Shown here piece by piece: positions 25,858 to 34,037 of a stretch of 38,425 nucleotides of DNA. The first letter of the stretch is position 1, and each line of letters opens with the position of its first letter. The notes below the pieces were generated by a model. That model saw nothing but the letters and a program-made list of their open reading frames with translations, was not told where the DNA came from and did no database searches. Origin of the DNA: CAYMND01 sp964465065 (GTDB lineage: Bacteria; Acidobacteriota; Aminicenantia; UBA2199); assembly GCA_964465065.1 (NCBI GenBank), contig CAYXHZ010000026.1, forward strand, positions 1-38,425, given 5' to 3'. A program made the translations under genes and the position numbers.

Positions 25858-25885
25858 ATTTTATCAGTTTAAACTGCTCTGTCAA
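25858..25885 (-). promoter_or_regulatory. rocD promoter with a 12-bp palindrome in the spacer
   Basis: On the minus strand TTGACA (25885-25880), 16 bp, TAAAAT (25863-25858). The spacer contains the perfect palindrome CAGTTTAAACTG (25865-25876), placed where a repressor would block polymerase. Confidence 0.6.
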
Positions 25886-25957
25886 ATTTGCTGCCCCCTT
25901 GCGGCCCCCAGGCCTTGACAGATAGCGAACCGTTTGCAGGAAACGCTCGCATTTTCA

Positions 25958-25986
25958 TTGAAATACGACCGATCTTCTGTTATCTT
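25958..25986 (+). promoter_or_regulatory. Promoter of the 26023-32088 operon
   Basis: TTGAAA (25958-25963), 17 bp, TATCTT (25981-25986) with an extended -10 TG at 25978-25979. It gives a leader of about 30 nt with an AAAAGGAG ribosome site. Confidence 0.6.
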
Positions 25987-26022
25987 TCTCATGTAATCCT
26001 TAATTGTAAAAGGAGTTTAGCC

Positions 26023-26811
26023 ATGAACCATACTGGAAAGGGGAAAATTTGCATCGTCTGGGGCCTGTTGCTGGGCATTGGCGTGCTATGGTCGCAATCG
26101 GAATGCGAAGAGGCCTATAAAGCCTTCGCCATGTCCGACTTCGACAAGGCCATCGGAATTTGCCAAACCAGCGACGAGTGCGGATTCTTCGGCGAAATGC
26201 TGATGGGTTTCTCTTTTCTGGAACGGGGCGAACTCAACAAACGCAAGCGGGACATCAAGATCGGAGAGGAGCAGTTGAAGAGGCTCAAATCACGCATGGA
26301 CATCGACAAGGTCCAATACCTGATCCGTTTCACCCGCCTCATCGACAAGCAAGCCACCATCAACGCCGGCGCCGCGCTGAGCAAAACCGCCTTTGCCCAA
26401 GTGCAGTCACTGGAACAAGTCAAACAGCTGATCACATACCTCGATCCCCGTTACAACGAGGTGATTTATGCCCCGGCGCTCGAGGCCGCGCAACGGTTCC
26501 TGGAATTGAATCGGGATTACGTCTACAAGAAAGGCGGCACCATCCCCAAACCGGCTCAGGATCTATTTGCGGACCCGGCTTTCATTCAGGCACTGATCGG
26601 CTTGGGAGCCCAGGACAAGAAGGCCTGGGATTGTCTGATGCTGATTGAAGAGCCGGCACTGGAACATCTGCAGAAAAATCCGGTCGAATGGGGTGAACGG
26701 GTGATCCGGGAAATCCAGCGCCGTATCGAGTGGCGTTTGAAAAAATACCCGGAAAGCACATGGTTCAGTGCGTTTCCGCCAAGCGCTGCGCAAGCGGGAA
26801 CAGGGGAGTGA
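26023..26811 (+). CDS. Predicted exported protein of unknown function
   Basis: A 262-residue protein with an N-terminal signal sequence (basic MNHTGKGK, then ICIVWGLLLGIGVLWSQS). The mature part is helical and rich in Lys/Glu, with repeat-like stretches (CEEAYKAFAMSDFDKAIGICQ resembles half of a TPR) and paired cysteines near the start (SEC...ICQTSDEC). I recognise no family. AAAAGGAG upstream fixes the ATG at 26023; longer readings run into the promoter. It is the first gene of a seven-gene operon and is three bases from the J/TPR gene, so the two may act together at the envelope. Confidence 0.65.
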   Translation: MNHTGKGKICIVWGLLLGIGVLWSQSECEEAYKAFAMSDFDKAIGICQTSDECGFFGEMLMGFSFLERGELNKRKRDIKIGEEQLKRLKSRMDIDKVQYLIRFTRLIDKQATINAGAALSKTAFAQVQSLEQVKQLITYLDPRYNEVIYAPALEAAQRFLELNRDYVYKKGGTIPKPAQDLFADPAFIQALIGLGAQDKKAWDCLMLIEEPALEHLQKNPVEWGERVIREIQRRIEWRLKKYPESTWFSAFPPSAAQAGTGE

Positions 26812-26814
26812 CCG

Positions 26815-27549
26815 ATGAGCAATCTGGCCATGCTTGACGAGTGCAAAGCCGCCGTAGCGGCGCTGCAGAGCGGTAAAAAAAATTACTACCAGTATCTGGC
26901 CTTACCGGTTACGGCGACCCAGAGCGAGATCGAGACCGCCCTCGCTCACAAAAAAAACCTCCTGACCACCATCAAAAGCCAGGATCCGGCACTGGCCCAA
27001 CAGCTGGCGGCATTGCTGAACCGGATTCAAACCGTTCTGCTCGACTATCAGGAGCGCGCCAAATACGACGGACGCGGCTTCCGGGAGTTTTCGGCCCAAG
27101 ATGTGGTGGAACCCGAACCGGACGAGCAGGCCAAGGAAATTTATCTGAAGGCCAAAGCTCTGTACGCCCAGAAGCGTTACCGGGATTGCTTTTTGGCCAT
27201 GACCCAGGCCTTGAAACTGGACGCCAACAAACCCGGCTATTACCTGCTGATGGGCCTGGCCCAGTCCAACCTGGTCGAATACCGGCGCGATGCCGAGATC
27301 AACCTCAACAAAGTGGTCGAAATGGAAAAATGGAACGCCGAGCCGCTGGTGGCGCTGGGCTTGCTGTTTCACCGTGAAAAGCTGTTCAAGCGGGCCGAGA
27401 CCTATTTCAAGCGCGCCCTGGAACTGGAGCCCAACCATGCGGTGGCCCGCAAATATTACGACGAACTGGTCGGACCGGTCGACGGTTTGGCAGACAAGGT
27501 GATCGGCACCCTGAGCAAGGTCATGCCGACCTTCTTCAAAAAGAGATAA
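26815..27549 (+). CDS. TPR protein with a degenerate J-like N-terminal domain
   Basis: A 244-residue protein. Residues about 22-90 resemble a J domain (KKNYYQYLALPVTATQSEIETAL ending YQERAKYDGRG), but the HPD tripeptide needed to stimulate DnaK is absent. Residues about 105-215 form three TPR units (AKALYAQKRYRDCFLAMTQALKLD; GLLFHREKLFKRAETYFKRALELEP). Its C-terminal half is clearly related to the DUF4388-J-TPR protein at 36866-38302, which keeps HPD. It probably serves as an interaction scaffold rather than a DnaK co-chaperone. GGGGAG precedes the ATG. Confidence 0.78.
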   Translation: MSNLAMLDECKAAVAALQSGKKNYYQYLALPVTATQSEIETALAHKKNLLTTIKSQDPALAQQLAALLNRIQTVLLDYQERAKYDGRGFREFSAQDVVEPEPDEQAKEIYLKAKALYAQKRYRDCFLAMTQALKLDANKPGYYLLMGLAQSNLVEYRRDAEINLNKVVEMEKWNAEPLVALGLLFHREKLFKRAETYFKRALELEPNHAVARKYYDELVGPVDGLADKVIGTLSKVMPTFFKKR

Positions 27550-27561
27550 ACGGAAGCCAAC

Positions 27562-28797
27562 ATGAGGGCATACCTGGTGGCTGTCGGCGACGAGCTGCTG
27601 ACAGGAGAGAGACAGAACGAGCACGGACCTTACCTGGCCGCAGCGTTGCGGGAATATGGCATTCTGTCCGACATGATGATCGAGGTCGGCGACCAGACAG
27701 ACAACCTGAGCTGGGTAGTAAAAAACGCCCTCAAGCGGGCCCAGTTGGTCGTCATCACCGGCGGCTTGGGACCAACCGAGGACGACCGCACCCGGGAAGC
27801 GGTAGCCGATGCCCTGGGACTGGAATTGGATTACCATGAAGAAATCGTGGAACAGATCCGGCAGCGCTTCGCCCGGCAGCGACAGGAGATGCCGCAGATC
27901 AACGCCCGGCAGGGCTTCATTCTCAGGGGCGCGGAAATCCTGGAAAACGATCTGGGTACAGCCCCGGGCCAGTGGCTGCCCCTGGGCCATGGGGGAGTCC
28001 TGATGCTTCCTGGACCTCGTCATGAGCTGCAGCCGATCTTTGAAAAAGCGTTGAAGACCCGAATCGCGCCATTGGCGAATTTCACTCTGTATAAACGGGT
28101 TGTACACTGCTCCGGAATCGGAGAATCAGACCTGGATTCCCGTATCTCACCGCTGTTCATGCCGCTTCAGCGCCTGGTGCAGACAACGGTTCTGGCTTCA
28201 CCGGGTCTGGTCGAAGTACACCTGACCGGCCGATCCCGCAAAGACATGGACGAGATGAAACGACAGGTCGACGACCTGCACGGCCGCATACGCGCCACGC
28301 TGGCCGATTATGTTCTCGATGACGATCTGGCTTCGTTGCCCGCACAACTGGTTCGCAACCTGGGCCGCCTGGGCAAGACACTGGCTTGTGCCGAAAGCTG
28401 CACGGCCGGCGGAGTAGCACGCCGCCTCACAGAAGCTGCTGGGGCCTCCAAGGTTTTCGTGGGTGGCGTGATTGCCTATGACAATCGTATAAAGCAAAGC
28501 CTGCTGGGTGTTGAAGCGACCCTGCTGGCGGAACACGGTGCTGTATCGGCCCGTTGCGCCGCCGCCATGGCGCAAGGAGTCAGGACGCTCTGCCGTACGG
28601 ATTTCGGCCTGGCAATCACCGGCATCGCCGGTCCGGACGGAGGTTCTGCCGGAAAACCCGTCGGGCTGGTCTTCGTGCACATCAGCGGTCACGATATGGA
28701 AGTTCCGTTCCACCAGGTTTTCCCGGGTACTCGCGACCAGGTCCGTCTGCGTGCGGAGATGGCCGCATTGGATCTGTTGCGCCGCCACCTGGCATAA
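27562..28797 (+). CDS. cinA: CinA family protein (NMN deamidase / ADP-ribose pyrophosphatase type)
   Basis: A 411-residue two-domain CinA. The N-terminal MoCF-like (COG1058) domain starts VAVGDELLTGERQNEHG and includes ITGGLGPTEDDRTREA and LMLPGPRHEL. The C-terminal domain (about 255-411) has the NMN-amidohydrolase signature AESCTAGGVARRLTEAAG and AITGIAGPDGGSAGKPVGLV. CinA proteins recycle pyridine nucleotides and were named for induction with competence; no competence genes lie nearby. The stop overlaps the next start (TAATG). Confidence 0.93.
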   Translation: MRAYLVAVGDELLTGERQNEHGPYLAAALREYGILSDMMIEVGDQTDNLSWVVKNALKRAQLVVITGGLGPTEDDRTREAVADALGLELDYHEEIVEQIRQRFARQRQEMPQINARQGFILRGAEILENDLGTAPGQWLPLGHGGVLMLPGPRHELQPIFEKALKTRIAPLANFTLYKRVVHCSGIGESDLDSRISPLFMPLQRLVQTTVLASPGLVEVHLTGRSRKDMDEMKRQVDDLHGRIRATLADYVLDDDLASLPAQLVRNLGRLGKTLACAESCTAGGVARRLTEAAGASKVFVGGVIAYDNRIKQSLLGVEATLLAEHGAVSARCAAAMAQGVRTLCRTDFGLAITGIAGPDGGSAGKPVGLVFVHISGHDMEVPFHQVFPGTRDQVRLRAEMAALDLLRRHLA

Positions 28798-29543
28798 TGT
28801 GCCCCGTCCCCAACCGGCAACAAGGCCGAGAACTGACCCGCGACACATTCTACCGGGGCCGGGTGATCATCCATCAACCGCGACGGGGCTGGCGTTTTTC
28901 CGTGGACGCCCCGATTCTGGCCGATTTCATCGGCCTTCAGCCCCGCACAATCCGAGCCGTCGAAATCGGTGGCGGTTGCGGTGTCATTTCCCTGCTCCTC
29001 CTGACAAAAAATCATCTGCAACAGGTATCGGTCTACGAAATCCAGCCGTTTTACGCCCGCCTTTGTGCCTGCAATGCCCGGGTCAACGGTTTGCAGGGGC
29101 GCCTCGACGTCGTCTGCGCCGATTACTTGTCCCCATGCAGCCGGCACGAACCCGCCGACCTGATTTTTTCCAATCCTCCTTTTTTTGCGCCGACGGCCGG
29201 CCGCATCAGCCCGAATCGGGAAATCGCCCTTGCCAAATGGGAAATCGGCTTGAAAATCGAAACCCTGTTGAGCGTGATCCACGACCGCCTGTCGCCTTCG
29301 GGACGCCTGATCATGATTCTGCCTGCCGAGCGGGAAGAAGAGTTTCGTGCTTTGATCAGCCGATTTTCTCTGTTCATTGAACGCTACCGGGCGGTCAAGC
29401 CCTTCCCCGATGGTAAAACCGAACGCTTTTTGATACAATTGACAGCTGAATCTGCAGTCGAGCGACGCCAAGCACCGCTGGTACTTTTTTCACGGCCAGG
29501 CGTACATTCTGCGGAAATGACAGCAATTCTGCAAGGACAGTGA
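28797..29543 (+). CDS. TrmN6-like SAM-dependent methyltransferase
   Basis: A 248-residue class I methyltransferase. It begins with a strand set typical of YfiC/TrmN6 (TRDTFYRGRVIIHQPRRGWRFSVDAPILADF), motif I AVEIGGGCGVISLLLL, acidic residue in VYEIQPFYARLC, and the N6-adenine catalytic motif NPPFF in DLIFSNPPFF. YfiC methylates A37 of tRNA-Val; the target here is probably tRNA or another adenine. ATG 28797 overlaps the cinA TAA. Its TGA overlaps the GTG start of the transporter gene. The mix of a tRNA methyltransferase with export genes appears to be operon packing. Confidence 0.82.
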   Translation: MCPVPNRQQGRELTRDTFYRGRVIIHQPRRGWRFSVDAPILADFIGLQPRTIRAVEIGGGCGVISLLLLTKNHLQQVSVYEIQPFYARLCACNARVNGLQGRLDVVCADYLSPCSRHEPADLIFSNPPFFAPTAGRISPNREIALAKWEIGLKIETLLSVIHDRLSPSGRLIMILPAEREEEFRALISRFSLFIERYRAVKPFPDGKTERFLIQLTAESAVERRQAPLVLFSRPGVHSAEMTAILQGQ

Positions 29544-30352
29544 ACAGAATGATCAAAAAGGTCATAGAATTGTACCGCTACCGCGAATTGATCGTCACCC
29601 TGGTCAGTCGCGACCTGAAAGCCCGCTACCGAGGCACCGTGTTGGGCTTTTTCTGGAGCTTTTTCAACCCGCTGCTCCTTCTGGCAGTCTACTCCGTCAT
29701 CTTCGGGATGATGCTGCCCAACCGCTTTCCCGGCATAGAGGGCGCCCATTACTCCGTTTTCCTGTTCACCGGTCTCTTGCCCTGGACCTGGTTCAATTCC
29801 TCGATCATCGAATCGTCCAACGTTCTCTTCGCTCAAGGCAACCTAATCAAGAAAATCCAGTTCCCGGTGGAAGTGTTTCCGGTGGTGGTGGTCCTGACCA
29901 ACCTGATCAACTTCGTTTTGGGCCTGCCCATCCTGATCCTGTTTTTCATAATCTTCGGCAAGGGTCTGACGCTCTGGATCCTGTTTCTCCCCGTCGCCAT
30001 GCTGGTACAGCTGGTTTTCACCATGGGCCTGTCTTTTCTGGTGGCCTCCCTGACCGTTCATTTCCGCGACCTCAAGGACATCCTGTCCAATCTGCTGACG
30101 CTGTGGTTCTTCTCCACTCCGATCATATACCCCTACGCCGCCGAAATGATTCAAAAGAACGCCTTGGTCAAATGGGTTTTGACCCTTAACCCCATGACCC
30201 ATATCATCGAGGCCTACCATTACGCGTTATATTACGGTTCTTTGCCTCACTGGAAAAAAATTCCGGTCACTTTCGCAGTCGGTCTGCTCCTTTTTTACCT
30301 GGGGTACCTGATTTTTGACCGGCTTCGCGACACTTTCGTCGAAGAGGTTTGA
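29540..30352 (+). CDS. wzm: ABC-2 type polysaccharide export permease (Wzm-like)
   Basis: A 270-residue inner-membrane protein with about six transmembrane helices. The cytoplasmic N-terminal segment IVTLVSRDLKARYRGTVLGFFWSFFNPLL and the internal SLTVHFRDLKDILSNLLTLWFFSTPIIYP are hallmarks of O-antigen and teichoic-acid exporters of the ABC-2 class. It pairs with the ATPase one base downstream. GTG 29540 overlaps the previous TGA (GTGA); ATG 29549 is an alternative start. No glycosyltransferases for the exported glycan are in the operon. Confidence 0.9.
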   Translation: MNRMIKKVIELYRYRELIVTLVSRDLKARYRGTVLGFFWSFFNPLLLLAVYSVIFGMMLPNRFPGIEGAHYSVFLFTGLLPWTWFNSSIIESSNVLFAQGNLIKKIQFPVEVFPVVVVLTNLINFVLGLPILILFFIIFGKGLTLWILFLPVAMLVQLVFTMGLSFLVASLTVHFRDLKDILSNLLTLWFFSTPIIYPYAAEMIQKNALVKWVLTLNPMTHIIEAYHYALYYGSLPHWKKIPVTFAVGLLLFYLGYLIFDRLRDTFVEEV

Positions 30353-30353
30353 C

Positions 30354-31616
30354 ATGAACGCCGTTGTTGCCGAAAACATCTGCAAGTACTACAAAAAATA
30401 TGCCAATCGTCATAAATTTCTGACTCTGAAAAGCGCTCTGGTCAACCGCACCCTGTTTTCCGAACTGGCTGCCGCAGAAAAATTCGAGGCGTTATCCGAT
30501 GTCTCCTTTACCATACCCAAAGGCAAAACCGTCAGTATCATCGGTGAAAACGGATCCGGGAAAAGCACTCTGCTCAAAATCCTGGCCGGCATATCCAGAC
30601 CGACTTCCGGCTCCATCGTCACCGATGGACGCATTTCCGCATTGATCGAGCTTGGCGCCGGCTTCCACCCGGAAATCTCAGGCCGGGAAAACATCTTCAT
30701 CAACGGCATTATCCTGGGCCTGACCCGCAAGCGGATTCAGACTTTGTACGACGAAATCGTCCGTTTCGCCGAGTTGGAAGACTTCATCGACAACCCGGTG
30801 AAGTCCTATTCGTCGGGAATGTATATGCGGCTGGGTTTTTCGATCGCCATCAATGTCGATCCGGACATTCTGCTGGTCGACGAGGTGCTGGCGGTCGGCG
30901 ACGCATCCTTCGTTCCCAAATGCCTGGACAAGATCAACGAGTTTCGCCGCAAAGGCAAAACGATCATTTTCGTCTCCCACGATCTGTCCACCGTGGAGCG
31001 GATCAGCGACGAAGTCATCTGGCTCAAGCATGGTCGGATCGAAATGCAGGGGCACACCAAGCGGGTCACGGACAGTTACCTGGAATATGTCGGCAAAAAG
31101 GACGAAGTCAAGGCCGAAGCCCTGCACGAAGAGCAGGAGAAAGTGGCCGAAGAGGAACGCGAGAAGCGCTGGGGCAGCCAGGAAGTGACACTGCAGAACA
31201 TCAGAATGCTCGATACCGATGGCAAGGAAAAATACATCTATGAACCCGGCGAAGCCCTGACTCTGCAATTCGAAGTCGAGAGCAAAGAGAAGGAACAAGA
31301 CGATTTTGTTTTTGGTATCGGCATTTTCAATTCAGAAGGCATTCAATGTTACGGCACCAACACCCATATCGACCGCCTTACCCCCAAACGGCTGTTCGGC
31401 AAGGGTCTGGTCCGGGTCCAGATTCCCTCCCTGAACCTGATCAACGGCAGCTACTATCTCAACGTTGCGGTCCATAAACGGGACGGTTACCCCTTCGATT
31501 ACCATCATTTCCTGTATACCTTCCGGGTTGGCTCAGCCAGCCGGGATGTGGGAATCGCCCGCATTCCTCACCATTGGAGCTTCTCTGGAGGTATCGACTT
31601 TGAAGCCGAAAGATAA
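30354..31616 (+). CDS. wzt: Polysaccharide export ABC transporter ATPase with C-terminal carbohydrate-binding domain (Wzt-like)
   Basis: A 420-residue protein. The nucleotide-binding domain (1-240) has Walker A GENGSGKS, the characteristic ELGAGFHPEISGRENIF, signature SYSSGMYMRLGF and Walker B ILLVDEVLAVGD. A charged linker (KKDEVKAEALHEEQEKVAEEE) leads to a Wzt C-terminal beta domain (about 280-420) that recognises the capped end of the glycan before export. That long form implies an O-antigen with a terminal modification. The ATG is two bases after the wzm stop. The 3' end contains the ribosome site and start of rfaE2. Confidence 0.92.
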   Translation: MNAVVAENICKYYKKYANRHKFLTLKSALVNRTLFSELAAAEKFEALSDVSFTIPKGKTVSIIGENGSGKSTLLKILAGISRPTSGSIVTDGRISALIELGAGFHPEISGRENIFINGIILGLTRKRIQTLYDEIVRFAELEDFIDNPVKSYSSGMYMRLGFSIAINVDPDILLVDEVLAVGDASFVPKCLDKINEFRRKGKTIIFVSHDLSTVERISDEVIWLKHGRIEMQGHTKRVTDSYLEYVGKKDEVKAEALHEEQEKVAEEEREKRWGSQEVTLQNIRMLDTDGKEKYIYEPGEALTLQFEVESKEKEQDDFVFGIGIFNSEGIQCYGTNTHIDRLTPKRLFGKGLVRVQIPSLNLINGSYYLNVAVHKRDGYPFDYHHFLYTFRVGSASRDVGIARIPHHWSFSGGIDFEAER

Positions 31617-32088
31617 GCTGTTTAGCGACGCATTGGCCCTGGACGCCCGGCTGCGAAGTCTGCAGCCGGCCAAAACGGTATTCACCAACGGCGTGTTCGA
31701 CATCCTGCACCCCGGCCACGTCGACGTCCTGGAATTCTCCCGCAGCTGCGGCGACATCCTGGTTGTCGGCGTCAACGACGACGAGTCGGTCAAGCGTCTG
31801 GCCAAGACTGGGAACCGTCCTGTTTTCCCGCTGCTGGAGCGTATCGAAGTCCTGGCCGCCCTGGCCTGCGTGGATTTCGTGATTCCGTTTGCACAGGACA
31901 CTCCTCTGGAACTGATCCGCACTCTGTCAACGGTAACGGTTCTGGTCAAGGGCGGCGATTATCGTCTGGAGGAAATGATCGGCCGGGAGATCATCGCCGA
32001 ACGTGGCGGCGAGGTGCGCCTGTTCGATTTGACCCGTGGATATTCGACCACCTCGATCCTCAGAAAGGTATGGGATCAGCAAGTCTGA
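31600..32088 (+). CDS. rfaE2: D-glycero-beta-D-manno-heptose 1-phosphate adenylyltransferase
   Basis: A 162-residue nucleotidyltransferase with FTNGVFDILHPGHVDVL (the HxGH motif), VVGVNDDESVKRL, NRPVFPLLERIEVLAAL and the C-terminal YSTTSIL, matching the RfaE domain 2 that activates heptose phosphate for LPS core synthesis. The kinase domain of the fused HldE form is absent. TTG at 31600 is chosen as start: GGAGG at 31587-31591 is eight bases ahead, and no ATG or GTG fits. It overlaps the wzt end by 17 bp. It agrees with lpxD in indicating LPS. Confidence 0.88.
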   Translation: MKPKDKLFSDALALDARLRSLQPAKTVFTNGVFDILHPGHVDVLEFSRSCGDILVVGVNDDESVKRLAKTGNRPVFPLLERIEVLAALACVDFVIPFAQDTPLELIRTLSTVTVLVKGGDYRLEEMIGREIIAERGGEVRLFDLTRGYSTTSILRKVWDQQV

Positions 32089-32093
32089 TTCTC

Positions 32094-32122
32094 TTGCCTT
32101 ACACCTCAGCCGATGTTATAAC
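32094..32122 (+). promoter_or_regulatory. ffh promoter
   Basis: TTGCCT (32094-32099), 17 bp, TATAAC (32117-32122), with TG at 32114-32115. The leader is about 25 nt and has an AAGGAA ribosome site. Confidence 0.5.
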
Positions 32123-32153
32123 GATGACAACGTAAAACTACAAGGAACAAATC

Positions 32154-33494
32154 ATGCTGGAACAACTTTCGGATCGATTTCAGAAGGTATTCAAATATCT
32201 GAAAGGTGAAGCCAAAATCACCGAAGACAACATGAAGACCGCCTTGCGCGAGATCAAGCTGTCGCTGCTCGAGGCTGACGTCAATTACCGGGTCGTCAAG
32301 GAATTCATCGAAAAAGTCCGCACCCAGGCCCTGGGCAGCGAAGTGGCCCAGAGCCTGTCCCCCTACCAGCAAGTCATCAAGATCGTGCGCAGCGAACTGG
32401 AAACCATGCTGGGCGGAAGCTTCCGCGAACTCAAGACCAGTTCGATCAAACCGGCGGTCATCATGATGACCGGACTGCAGGGAACCGGTAAAACAACCTC
32501 CACCGGAAAACTGGCTCTTCACCTGCGCCAGCAGGGACGATCCGTGTTGCTCTGCTCGATCGATCTCAAGAGGTTGGCCGCCGTGGAACAGTTACGGACC
32601 ATCGCCAACGACATGCAGCTTCCCTTCTTTGAACCCCAGGGCGACGACCCGGTGACAATCGGCAAAAATCTGCTGGCGCATGCCCGGGAATACGGTTATG
32701 ACGTCGTCCTGGTCGACACAGCCGGCCGCCTGCACATCGATCAGGTCCTGATGGACGAGCTTTTGGCCGTACACCGCAGCCTCAATCCCCTGGAGGTTAT
32801 CTACGTCGCCGACGCATTGACCGGCCAGGATGCCGTGAACTCGGCTCTGGCTTTCAACGAAAAGATCCCGCTGGATTCGGTGCTGCTGACCAAAATGGAC
32901 GCCGACGCCCGAGGTGGAGCCGCCTTGTCGATCGTCAGCGTAACCGGCCTGCCGATCAAGTTCGTCGGCGTCGGCGAAAAGCCGGCAGACCTGGAACGTT
33001 TCTACCCCGACCGCATGGCTTCGAAAATTCTGGGCATGGGCGACGTGTTGACCCTGATTGAACGCGCCGAACAGCAATTCGACGAAAAGCAGGCCGAACG
33101 CATGGCTCAGAAACTGATGAGAAACGAGTTTACGCTCGAGGACTTTCGGGATCAGCTGCAACAGGTCAGCAAGCTGGGTTCCATGTCCGACATCATGTCC
33201 ATGCTGCCGGGGCAGATGAGCGCCGGAATCAAGAAAGACCAGATCGACGATGAAAAAAACGCTAAAAAGATGAGGCATATGGTGGCCATCATCAATTCCA
33301 TGACGACTGCCGAACGGAACAACCCCAAAATCATCAACGGCAAACGCAGGGTCCGCATCGCTCGCGGTTCCGGCCGCGCCGTCTCGGACGTCAATCAACT
33401 GCTCAAGCAATTCATGGAGATCAAATCGGTCATGAAGAAACCTATGTTCAGAAAGATGTTGAAAAAATTTGACTTTCTTTCGAAAATGGGTTAA
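32154..33494 (+). CDS. ffh: Signal recognition particle protein Ffh
   Basis: A 446-residue SRP54 GTPase that delivers nascent membrane proteins to FtsY and the translocon. Seen are the N domain, G1 GLQGTGKTTSTGKLA, G2/G3 region DLKRLAAVEQL and LVDTAGRLHID, TKMDADARGGAALS (G4), and GVGEKPADLERFYPDR (G5). The methionine-rich M domain includes SKLGSMSDIMSMLPG and the RNA-binding RIARGSGRAVSDVNQLLKQF. DLKRLAA replaces the more usual D-x-x-RPAA, a minor variation. It is followed by rpsP, KH, rimM and trmD, the widespread bacterial order. Confidence 0.97.
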   Translation: MLEQLSDRFQKVFKYLKGEAKITEDNMKTALREIKLSLLEADVNYRVVKEFIEKVRTQALGSEVAQSLSPYQQVIKIVRSELETMLGGSFRELKTSSIKPAVIMMTGLQGTGKTTSTGKLALHLRQQGRSVLLCSIDLKRLAAVEQLRTIANDMQLPFFEPQGDDPVTIGKNLLAHAREYGYDVVLVDTAGRLHIDQVLMDELLAVHRSLNPLEVIYVADALTGQDAVNSALAFNEKIPLDSVLLTKMDADARGGAALSIVSVTGLPIKFVGVGEKPADLERFYPDRMASKILGMGDVLTLIERAEQQFDEKQAERMAQKLMRNEFTLEDFRDQLQQVSKLGSMSDIMSMLPGQMSAGIKKDQIDDEKNAKKMRHMVAIINSMTTAERNNPKIINGKRRVRIARGSGRAVSDVNQLLKQFMEIKSVMKKPMFRKMLKKFDFLSKMG

Positions 33495-33497
33495 ATT
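33469..33497 (+). promoter_or_regulatory. Internal promoter before rpsP
   Basis: TTGACT (33469-33474), 17 bp, TAAATT (33492-33497), overlapping the ffh 3' end. It would start the rpsP-trmD mRNA near 33504. Confidence 0.5.
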
Positions 33498-33528
33498 GGA
33501 CATTATTTTATCAACGGAGCAATTAGGC

Positions 33529-33771
33529 ATGGTAGTAATCAGACTTACCCGTATGGGTACAAAACATCGGCCGTTTTACCGCATCGTGGCCACCGACAGG
33601 CAAGCACCCCGCGAATCACGTTATATCGATTTGATCGGCCATTACGACCCTCTGGCAGGCCAGACCCAGTTGAAGGTCGACATGGAAAAATATAACAGCT
33701 GGATTCTCAAAGGCGCCAGGCCGTCCGATACAGTCAAGTCCTTAATAAAGAAGGCAGGTAGCGATAACTAA
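33529..33771 (+). CDS. rpsP: 30S ribosomal protein S16
   Basis: An 80-residue S16, a 30S assembly protein. The family N-terminus VVIRLTRMGTKHRPFYRIVATD is complete and is followed by DRQAPRESRYIDLIGHYDPL. ATG 33529 gives the standard MVVIRL start; an ACGGAG ribosome site lies upstream. The stop is followed by AAGGAGG for the KH gene. Confidence 0.97.
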   Translation: MVVIRLTRMGTKHRPFYRIVATDRQAPRESRYIDLIGHYDPLAGQTQLKVDMEKYNSWILKGARPSDTVKSLIKKAGSDN

Positions 33772-33785
33772 CCAAGGAGGCTAAC

Positions 33786-34031
33786 GTGAAACAACTGGTT
33801 GAGACAGTCTGCAAATCACTGGTAGACAATCCTGAACAAGTAGCGGTAACTCAAATTGACGGAGAACAGACAACCATTCTCGAGCTGCGCGTACACCCTT
33901 CAGACCTCGGAAAAGTAATTGGAAAACAGGGCCGGACCGCCCGCGCCATTCGCACCATTCTGGCTGCCGCCGGTATGAAACAACGTCGCCGTTTCAACCT
34001 TGAAATCATCGAACGCTACGAGGGACAATAG
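33786..34031 (+). CDS. khpA: KH domain RNA-binding protein KhpA
   Basis: An 81-residue single KH-domain protein with the GxxG loop as IGKQGRTARAIRTIL. It begins with GTG behind a strong AAGGAGG. KhpA proteins bind RNA, often with KhpB, and are regularly encoded between rpsP and rimM as here. It is six bases ahead of rimM. Confidence 0.93.
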   Translation: MKQLVETVCKSLVDNPEQVAVTQIDGEQTTILELRVHPSDLGKVIGKQGRTARAIRTILAAAGMKQRRRFNLEIIERYEGQ

Positions 34032-34037
34032 CCATCT

